DNA from: an uncultured Senegalimassilia sp.
GTDB lineage: Bacteria; Actinomycetota; Coriobacteriia; Coriobacteriales; Eggerthellaceae
DNA length: 24,276 nucleotides
Assembly (NCBI GenBank): GCA_934661765.1
Contig: CAKUJT010000034.1
Location: 1-24,276, forward strand
Direction: 5' to 3'
A model generated the notes under the pieces. The model was not told where the DNA came from. It saw nothing but the letters and a program-made list of their open reading frames with translations, and did not search any database. Positions 19,172-24,276 of the stretch are shown here, one piece after another. Position 1 is the first letter of the stretch. The number at the start of each line of letters is the position of its first letter. Made by a program: the position numbers and the translations under genes.

Positions 19172-19384
19172 TTAGCCAATGAAGAAGAGGACCAGGCCCA
19201 GCAGTGCCAGCGCCTCGGACATAGCAGCGCCGATGAAGAAGTAGCCCATCAGGGTGCCCTTCATCTCAGGCTGGCGTGCAGCGGACACGCACAGGCCATA
19301 CGTTGCAACGCCGATGCCGATGCCGGGGCCGATGGCGGCGAGGCCATAGCCGACGACCTTCAGCGCAGCGAGCGTGATTTCCAT
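19172..19384 (-). CDS. atpE: ATP synthase Fo subunit c
   Basis: This 70-residue hairpin membrane protein forms the rotor ring. Helix 1 (about 4-30) carries GPGIGIGVATYG, the polar loop is ARQPE (36-40), and helix 2 (43-69) holds the ion-carrying carboxylate Glu57 in AMSEALALLG. In sodium-type c subunits (Ilyobacter) the Gln of GPGxGQG and a Ser/Thr after the Glu help bind Na+. Here these are Ile24 and Ala58, so coupling to protons is the better inference. The ATG at 19384 has AAGGAGG 5 bases upstream; an in-frame ATG 14 codons earlier has no such support. The 123-bp gap to atpB contains two hairpins. Confidence 0.97.
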   Translation of the reverse strand: MEITLAALKVVGYGLAAIGPGIGIGVATYGLCVSAARQPEMKGTLMGYFFIGAAMSEALALLGLVLFFIG

Positions 19385-19405
19385 AATTACCTCCTTCGTT
19401 GAACC

Positions 19406-19419
19406 CGGAGCCTTCTCCG
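19406..19419 (-). other. Small stem-loop just upstream of the atpE ribosome binding site
   Basis: On the minus strand CGGAG-AAGG-CTCCG forms a 5-bp stem with a 4-base loop ending about 15 bases before the atpE Shine-Dalgarno. A second possible 5-bp GC stem (GGCGG/CCGCC) lies nearer the atpB stop. Such structures may protect or position the mRNA for the highly expressed c subunit, but that is inference. Confidence 0.4.
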
Positions 19420-19507
19420 TGCTCATGCCAATATGCCCAAGCTGATCTACTCATGTCAGCTGTGGTGCCAAACAGAACGGGTGGCGGCTTGACCGCCGGT
19501 CCGCGCA

Positions 19508-20296
19508 TCAGTGGGGATGAACCGCCATGCCGATGTAGGAAGCGGACAGGATGGTGAACACGTACGCCTGAAGGAACGCCACCAGGCACTCCATGGCATA
19601 CATGAGGACCAGCAAAACGAACCATGCGACAGCAGGCAGCGCGGTAACGAAGTCCATGCTGAAAACAGCCTGCTGCAGGAACACGGTGGTTGCCAAAGAG
19701 AACACTGCCAGAACCATATGGCCTGCCAGCATGTTGCCGTAAAGACGAACGGCCAGCGTCAGAACGCGGATGACCATGGAGAAGAACTCCAGGAACCAGA
19801 TGATCGGGACCATGGGGCCGGGAACACCGGAGGGCACGAGGCTCTTGATGTAGCCGAACACGCCCAGCGTCTTCAGACCGTAGAAGTTGAAGTACACGAA
19901 CGAGATGGCTGCGAGCGCCCACGTGATGGAGATGGTGCCCGTGGTGGCCTTCGCACCCGGGATCAGACCCACGACGTTAGCGATGAGGATGAAGAAGAAC
20001 AGCGTGCACAAAAACGGGATGTGCTTCTTGAAACCCTCACCGATAACGTCCTGGCCGATGCTCGTGTTCACGAAGTCATAGCCATACTCGACGGTGTTCA
20101 GGAACTTGTTCTTCGGGACCAGCTGAAGCTTGCGGCCTCCGATCAGAACGACCATCAGCACCAACGCCAAAATGAAAAACATGTACAGCGTGTACTGGCT
20201 GATGTCCCAACCGCCGATAGAGAATACGGTGTGGGAATCGAAAGTTTCGGAGAGGTGCCGTGCCTCTTCGACGAACTTGTTGAGCGCCTCGCCCAT
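19508..20296 (-). CDS. atpB: ATP synthase Fo subunit a
   Basis: This 262-residue multi-pass membrane protein forms the ion half-channels next to the c-ring. The essential arginine is Arg184 in LTLAVRLYGNMLAGHM; NTVEYGYDFV and IPFLCTLFFFILIANVVGLIPG are further conserved segments, and the last helices (ALPAVAWFVLLVLMYAMECLVAFLQAYVF) are typical. About five or six membrane segments can be counted. The start at 20296 gives a normal N-terminus; its ribosome binding site (GGGATGA) is weak, so coupling to the upstream atpI-like gene, 39 bp away, is possible. Confidence 0.97.
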   Translation of the reverse strand: MGEALNKFVEEARHLSETFDSHTVFSIGGWDISQYTLYMFFILALVLMVVLIGGRKLQLVPKNKFLNTVEYGYDFVNTSIGQDVIGEGFKKHIPFLCTLFFFILIANVVGLIPGAKATTGTISITWALAAISFVYFNFYGLKTLGVFGYIKSLVPSGVPGPMVPIIWFLEFFSMVIRVLTLAVRLYGNMLAGHMVLAVFSLATTVFLQQAVFSMDFVTALPAVAWFVLLVLMYAMECLVAFLQAYVFTILSASYIGMAVHPH

Positions 20297-20335
20297 CTCA
20301 GATCATCCCAGCCTTTCCAATTAACGAATCCAACA

Positions 20336-20617
20336 TTACCGTGCAACGTTTTTACGCCACACGTACGCTGCGGTACAAACGATAAGCGAAACGATTTCGG
20401 CCATGCCGAAGGGAAACACGGACGGACGCGCGATGAGCGCACATACGATCAACGCGACAGCAACGACCACAAGAGACACGAACGTGCCGCCTAGACCGTA
20501 AAGCGCCGCATTGGCGATCGATACCGAAGGATGCTTCCGAGCCAAACGCAGAGCCGCGAACAACGGCAGAAAGCCGACAAAGCCGGTTATGGCACCGATA
20601 AGGATGGCAGCAACCAT
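20336..20617 (-). CDS. atpI: Small membrane protein, probable ATP synthase subunit I (AtpI-like)
   Basis: This 93-residue hydrophobic protein has about three membrane segments: ILIGAITGFVGFLPLFAAL near the N-terminus, GGTFVSLVVVAVALIVCALIA in the middle, and MAEIVSLIVCTAAYVW near the end, with a basic tail (RKNVAR). Sequence similarity to AtpI cannot be judged by eye. The assignment rests on size, hydrophobicity and position as the first gene of the atp operon, where AtpI normally sits and is thought to help c-ring assembly. The ATG at 20617 is preferred; a TTG six codons earlier at 20635 has AAAGG only one base away. No convincing -35/-10 pair is seen in the AT-rich 207 bp upstream, although the operon promoter must lie there or further up. 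Confidence 0.75.
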   Translation of the reverse strand: MVAAILIGAITGFVGFLPLFAALRLARKHPSVSIANAALYGLGGTFVSLVVVAVALIVCALIARPSVFPFGMAEIVSLIVCTAAYVWRKNVAR

Positions 20618-20824
20618 TACCTGCGTTTCACCCAAACCTTTCGTTGATCAAGATTCCCGCATAAAAAACCAGAGCTAATGATAACGTAGAACCACTCAGG
20701 CCCCCTCTAAACTCCGCAATCGCCACAAAACGTTGGCAAACGGCGTGATTTTATTCGATTTTGCGGGCTATTTACCCAGTTCTACTTTTTCTCTTATTAA
20801 CAAAACCGCGATAGTGTTCAGTTT

Positions 20825-21310
20825 TTATGCATTTGCATTATTTTGCATAGCGTCATCGTAAACGCGCAGCTTGATGCCTGCTTCGCGAAGCATGGACATC
20901 GCCAATTCATCTGGATAGGGGTTCGAGTAGATGATTTCCTCGATATCGGCATTGATGAGCATCTTCGCACACACCACGCATGGCTGGGTGGTTATGTAAA
21001 TCGAAGCGCCCGTGATATTGATGCCGTAACGCGCAGCCTGGATGATCGCATTCTGCTCCGCATGCAATCCCCGGCAAATCTCGTGACGCTGGCCGCTTGG
21101 CACCCCCAGCTGCTGACGCAAGCAGCCCGTTTCCGCACAATGGGCCAACCCCGTGGGAACGCCGTTGTAACCTGTGGCCAAGATCCTGCGATCTTTGACG
21201 ATGATCGCGCCCACGGCGCGGCGAAGGCACGTGGTGCGCGTGGCAACCTCGTTGGCAAGCGTCATGAAATACTCGTCCCAGCTCGGACGGCGATCAGTGC
21301 TCCCGGGCAT
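20825..21310 (-). CDS. dCMP deaminase family protein (ComEB-like)
   Basis: This 161-residue zinc enzyme of the cytidine/deoxycytidylate deaminase superfamily probably converts dCMP to dUMP for thymidylate synthesis. Visible catalytic elements are HAEQNAI (His83, Glu85) and PCVVC (Cys111, Cys114), the zinc site and proton shuttle. [10 protein letters not shown] (57-66) and Cys79 form the second cysteine cluster common in dCMP deaminases. The ATG at 21310 follows GGAAGGGGAGGGG with a short spacer. The protein starts with PSWDEYFM, a conserved opening of the family. It lies between glyA and the atp operon, the place where uracil phosphoribosyltransferase (upp) sits in Bacillus. The last residues (MQNNANA) and the downstream 207 bp are strikingly AT-rich compared with the neighbours. 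Confidence 0.92.
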   Translation of the reverse strand: MPGSTDRRPSWDEYFMTLANEVATRTTCLRRAVGAIIVKDRRILATGYNGVPTGLAHCAETGCLRQQLGVPSGQRHEICRGLHAEQNAIIQAARYGINITGASIYITTQPCVVCAKMLINADIEEIIYSNPYPDELAMSMLREAGIKLRVYDDAMQNNANA

Positions 21311-21334
21311 CGGCCCCTCCCCTTCCATGCACGA

Positions 21335-21365
21335 ACGGCCGAGCAAGGACACCTTGCCCGGCCGT
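21335..21365 (-). terminator. T-poor hairpin between glyA and the dCMP deaminase gene
   Basis: A 14-bp stem (21335-21348 with 21352-21365, one wobble) and 3-base loop start 24 bp after the glyA stop codon on the minus strand. The following TTCGTGC is not a T-run, so it may only attenuate or stabilise the 3' end rather than terminate fully. Confidence 0.45.
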
Positions 21366-21388
21366 CGGTTCATACCTTTTGCTTACTG

Positions 21389-22645
21389 CTAGTACTCCAA
21401 GCCCGGATACAGCGGATGCTTCTCCAGCATGGCGTCGATCTTCTTCTTGATATCAGCCAGCTTCGCCTCATCAGCGGCGTTGAACACAGTCGCGGCGATG
21501 CACTGGCCCACCTCGTAGAAGTCTTCCTTAGTGAAGCCTCGGCTGGTAGCAGCGGCGCTGCCCACGCGGATACCGCTGGCAACGAACGGGCTGCGCTGCT
21601 CGTTGGGGATGGTGTTCTTGTTCACCGTCAGACCGACGCTCTCCAGGAGCTTCTCGGCATCCTTGCCGGTGACATCGGCGGGGGTCAGATCGACCAGGCA
21701 CAGATGGTTGTCCGTTCCGCCGGACACCAGACGCAGGCCGCCATCGGTCATGCCCTGGCCCATTGCAGCGGCGTTCTCAACCACATGATCGATGTACTCC
21801 TTGAAGGACGGCTGCAGCGCCTCGCCGAAGGCAACGGCCTTGCCGGCGATAACATGCATGAGCGGACCGCCCTGGCTGCCCGGGAACACGGCGGAGTTGA
21901 TCTTCTTGAACAAGTCCTCGTTGTTGGTGAGGATGAAGCCGCCGCGCGGACCGCGAAGGGTCTTATGGCTGGTGGACGTGACGATATCGGCATAAGGCAC
22001 CGGAGAAGGATGTGCGCCGGTAGCAACCAAGCCGGCGATATGGGCCATATCGATCATGAGGTAAGCACCGACCTCGTGCGCGATCTCGGCCATGCGCTCG
22101 AAATCGATGATGCGCGGATAGGCAGAGGCGCCGCCAACGATCAGCTTAGGCTGATGCTCTTTCGCCAGCTTCTCCATCTCGTCGTAATCGATGGTCTCGG
22201 TTTCCGGATCAACGCCATAGGAAACAACGTTGTACAGCTTGCCGGAGAAGTTCGCCGGGCTGCCATGAGTCAAGTGACCGCCATTATCCAGGCTCATGCC
22301 CATAACCGTATCGCCCGGCTTCACCGTGGCGAAATATGCGGCGAGATTGGCATTTGCGCCGGAATGAGGCTGAACGTTCGCGAACTTCGCACCGTACAGC
22401 TTGCAAGCGCGATCGCGCGCAAGGTTTTCGACGATATCGACCTTCTCGCAACCGCCGTAATAACGCTTGCCCGGCAAGCCTTCGGCATACTTGTTCGTAA
22501 GAACGCTGCCCATAGCTTCCATCACGGCTTGAGACGTGAAGTTCTCGGATGCGATCAGCTCGACGGACGAACGCTGACGAGACAGCTCTTGTCCAAGCGC
22601 ACTTGCCACTTCCGGATCGGTTTGCTTCACATGATCGATAGCCAT
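21389..22645 (-). CDS. glyA: Serine hydroxymethyltransferase
   Basis: This 418-residue PLP enzyme interconverts serine and glycine and feeds one-carbon units to tetrahydrofolate. Family landmarks are [13 protein letters not shown] (29-41), [18 protein letters not shown] (50-67), the cofactor-side DMAHIAGLV (199-207) and the PLP lysine Lys228 in [14 protein letters not shown]. The length is normal. The ATG at 22645 has AAGGGTG upstream with a 5-base spacer. A possible extended -10 (TGCTAGAGT, 22685-22693) is the best promoter candidate upstream, without a recognisable -35. The hairpin after rpiB suggests glyA has its own promoter. Confidence 0.97.
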   Translation of the reverse strand: MAIDHVKQTDPEVASALGQELSRQRSSVELIASENFTSQAVMEAMGSVLTNKYAEGLPGKRYYGGCEKVDIVENLARDRACKLYGAKFANVQPHSGANANLAAYFATVKPGDTVMGMSLDNGGHLTHGSPANFSGKLYNVVSYGVDPETETIDYDEMEKLAKEHQPKLIVGGASAYPRIIDFERMAEIAHEVGAYLMIDMAHIAGLVATGAHPSPVPYADIVTSTSHKTLRGPRGGFILTNNEDLFKKINSAVFPGSQGGPLMHVIAGKAVAFGEALQPSFKEYIDHVVENAAAMGQGMTDGGLRLVSGGTDNHLCLVDLTPADVTGKDAEKLLESVGLTVNKNTIPNEQRSPFVASGIRVGSAAATSRGFTKEDFYEVGQCIAATVFNAADEAKLADIKKKIDAMLEKHPLYPGLEY

Positions 22646-22761
22646 GAGGACACCCTTCCCTATTGATGAATCGTTACAAACCGTACTCTAGCACATACCG
22701 CACGGCCCCACAGGGTATGCACATCCTCGCAATCATCCGGTAACGATACGGCCCTAAACGG

Positions 22762-22788
22762 AAACGGCCGACGAATCGTCGACCGTTT
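22762..22788 (-). terminator. Probable terminator after rpiB
   Basis: A 12-bp stem with one wobble (22762-22773 with 22777-22788) and 3-base loop lies about 30 bp after the rpiB stop on the minus strand. It runs into CCGTTTAGG; the stem itself ends in CCGTTT, giving a modest T-rich tail. Confidence 0.6.
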
Positions 22789-22817
22789 TCAATTAGCAAA
22801 ACCGTTGATTGCCGCTA

Positions 22818-23255
22818 CTATCCTTCGAGCGCCATGATCTTCTCGACACGACCCGCATGACGTCCTCCGCCGAACTCGGTGGAAAGGAACGCCTTCAAGA
22901 TCTCCTTGTTAGCCGACAGATCGACGAAGCGGCCGGAAAGCGTGATGACGTTTGCATCGTTATGCTCACGGCACAGAGCGGCGAAGGCGGGAGACACGAT
23001 ATTTGCCGCACGAATCCCATCAACCTTATTTGCGGCGATAGCCATGCCGATGCCAGTGCCGCACACCAACACCCCGCGTTCAGCTTCGCCGTTGACAACA
23101 TCATTGGCAACGACCTTGGCGAAATCCGGGTAATCGACGCGATCATCGCAATCCGGCCCGCGATCGATAACGTTATGACCAAGTTCCTTCAAGTACGCAG
23201 CCAGCAACTGCTTCTGATCAAAACCTGCATGGTCGCTTGCAATGCTGATATTCAT
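22818..23255 (-). CDS. rpiB: Ribose-5-phosphate isomerase B
   Basis: This 145-residue enzyme of the RpiB/LacA/LacB family interconverts ribose 5-phosphate and ribulose 5-phosphate in the pentose phosphate pathway. It begins MNISIASDHAGF, with the conserved Asp-His of the substrate site (His10). The catalytic cysteine is Cys65 in VLVCGTGIGMAIAANK, and REHNDANVITLSGR (96-109) carries the conserved His98 and Asn99. GGAAGG lies about 9 bases before the ATG at 23255; the 11 codons upstream that remain open do not have such a site. The neighbours tsaC and glyA match the Bacillus order for this gene. Confidence 0.96.
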   Translation of the reverse strand: MNISIASDHAGFDQKQLLAAYLKELGHNVIDRGPDCDDRVDYPDFAKVVANDVVNGEAERGVLVCGTGIGMAIAANKVDGIRAANIVSPAFAALCREHNDANVITLSGRFVDLSANKEILKAFLSTEFGGGRHAGRVEKIMALEG

Positions 23256-23348
23256 GTATCTACGCCTTCCACTGATAGATGCCTGCAAAGCCGATAGTAC
23301 ACCCGCACATGTTGTCGCATCTGCTCAAAAACATTACCCACGCAATCC

Positions 23349-23957
23349 TTATGATTGAACTGCGATGTCGTCAAATGAGATTCCGCCTTCGCGAACGACC
23401 CTCAAGCCTCCACCAGTGGAGTCGATAACCGTAGACGCCACGCCGCTATGCAACGATTCAATGGGATCCCGCAAGGCACACCCCACCCTTGCGAGCAATT
23501 CCGCATCGAGCGACTCAAATCGAGACACCGCGGCTCTACCGCTGATGTTAGCAGACGTCGTGGCAAGCGGGCTCCCAACACGGCGAATCAGAGCAAGCGT
23601 TGTTTTGTTGGCAGGCATACGCAGCCCAATGGTGCCCGACTCCGATTGATAAGATGCCGGCACTATATCCGAGGCTTCAACGATAACGGTAAGGGCACCC
23701 GGCCAAAACCGCTGAGCAAGCCAACATGCTGCAGAGGGAAGATTCTTACCATACCGCTGCAGATCGTCAATCGACCCAACAAGCCAAGCGATAGGCTTTC
23801 CAGCGTCTCTTTGCTTAACATCAAAGAGAACATCCGGTCCAGAAGCTGCATGAACAGCAACACCCACACCATAAACTGTGTCGGTCGGGAATATGCAAGG
23901 TCGACCGTCGGCCAAGACCAAAGCAGCGTCCTCCAAAGTGTCCGAGACCGCAGTCAT
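23349..23957 (-). CDS. tsaC: L-threonylcarbamoyladenylate synthase (TsaC/YrdC domain)
   Basis: This 202-residue protein makes threonylcarbamoyl-AMP from threonine, bicarbonate and ATP, the first step of the t6A37 modification of ANN-decoding tRNAs. YrdC-domain landmarks are CIFPTDTVYGVG (21-32), KQRDAGKPIAWLV (48-60), RFWPGALTVI (83-92), IGLRMPAN (110-117) and SPLATTSANISG (129-140). It ends after the YrdC domain, so it is the short TsaC form and lacks the Sua5 C-terminal domain of Bacillus YwlC. The ATG at 23957 is preceded by GGGGGT; a TTG four codons earlier is weaker. Codons are less GC-biased than in the atp genes. In Bacillus the orthologue follows prmC; no prmC is visible in the remaining window. 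Confidence 0.93.
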   Translation of the reverse strand: MTAVSDTLEDAALVLADGRPCIFPTDTVYGVGVAVHAASGPDVLFDVKQRDAGKPIAWLVGSIDDLQRYGKNLPSAACWLAQRFWPGALTVIVEASDIVPASYQSESGTIGLRMPANKTTLALIRRVGSPLATTSANISGRAAVSRFESLDAELLARVGCALRDPIESLHSGVASTVIDSTGGGLRVVREGGISFDDIAVQS

Positions 23958-24276
23958 GCATACCCCCAATCAAAGCACAGCGCCCAAAATATGCTATCGA
24001 AAATCGTTCACCAAAAAGTGTAGCACCGAAAGCAACAATCGCAGAACCGACCACACAAGCCAATAGAAGCATTGACATAATATGATTGAGAGAGCATATA
24101 CCCTACGCCCCTCCAACACACGCGGTACATATACAGCCGGCACCATGATGACGGGCGTCCAAGGCGCAATCCTTTCGATACAGCAGAGTACCAAGAAAGT
24201 GCAGGCCGAGCCACCGCCGTCTGATTGTTAGACCCCCGTTAACGCGAAGAGGCCCGCAGGGGGAAACCTCCCCCTG
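23958..24276. other. Right-edge region without a supported gene
   Basis: These 319 bp are noticeably less GC-rich than most of the window. They must include the upstream region of tsaC, but I find no good minus-strand promoter pair. On plus there is a perfect TTGACA (24072-24077) and a 49-codon frame (24082-24231) without a ribosome binding site. Minus-strand frames here are Cys- and Leu-rich with poor codon use and look spurious. The extreme edge has the start of a GC-rich hairpin. Confidence 0.5.
24257..24276. terminator. Edge hairpin, possibly half of a terminator
   Basis: CAGGGGG (24257-24263) pairs with CCCCCTG (24270-24276) around a 6-base loop, and GAGGCCCG stands directly upstream. 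If the sequence beyond the edge continues CGGGCCTC, this is a long terminator stem. Its direction cannot be told from the window. Confidence 0.3.

Noticed and set aside
20636..20824. AT-rich stretch upstream of atpI considered as the atp promoter
   Set aside because: No -35/-10 pair with acceptable sequence and 16-18 bp spacing was found on the minus strand. The promoter may be here, but I cannot place it.
23821..24078. Minus-strand frame beginning MSMLLLACVVGSAIVAF, with a membrane-like start
   Set aside because: It overlaps the tsaC N-terminus in another frame, has no ribosome binding site, and after ~40 codons becomes Cys/Gly-rich shadow sequence.
23994..24194. Minus-strand Leu/Val/Cys-rich frame of 66 codons upstream of tsaC
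   Set aside because: It starts at a TTG without ribosome binding site, uses rare codons (TTA, ATA, CGA) and ends without connection to a known family. It is probably chance in a lower-GC spacer.

Overview
The window reads as chromosomal DNA from a GC-rich actinobacterium, most likely of class Coriobacteriia (Eggerthellaceae-like). This is inferred from base composition, from the style of the proteins, and from an F-type ATP synthase whose b subunit carries a signal-peptide-like N-terminus and whose epsilon subunit is very short. No rRNA, tRNA, CRISPR array, insertion sequence or phage gene is visible. Twenty of the 21 genes called lie on the minus strand; only asnB is on plus.

Read along the minus strand (right to left) the order is: threonylcarbamoyl-AMP synthase (tsaC), ribose-5-phosphate isomerase B (rpiB), serine hydroxymethyltransferase (glyA), a dCMP deaminase, a complete ATP synthase operon (atpI-like, atpB, E, F, H, A, G, D, C), then dnaE, truA and a previously easy-to-miss 53-codon gene coupled to truA. 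The tsaC-rpiB-glyA-(nucleotide gene)-atpIBEFHAGDC order matches the arrangement known from Bacillus, with the dCMP deaminase in the position where upp sits there. Rho-independent terminators separate rpiB from glyA, atpC from dnaE, and dnaE from truA; a T-poor hairpin lies between glyA and the deaminase.

The plus-strand gene asnB (glutamine-dependent asparagine synthetase) converges on truA and the small gene, and ends in a textbook terminator. It diverges from a minus-strand PEBP/YbhB-like gene. To the left is a two-gene, 8-nt-overlapping operon of YhgE/Pip-type membrane proteins. The first of these has an extra two membrane segments and a long Lys/His-rich cytosolic-type tail. The operon ends in a strong terminator, and the left edge shows the first 25 codons of another minus-strand gene.

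Most of the window is housekeeping. The parts that deserve a second look are: the small basic protein translationally coupled to truA; the ~100-residue heptad-repeat extension of TruA, which begins inside or just after the dnaE terminator; the epsilon subunit without its inhibitory C-terminal domain; the TTG-started b subunit with a probable signal peptide; the paired YhgE proteins; and the lower-GC, gene-poor right edge with a perfect TTGACA box.
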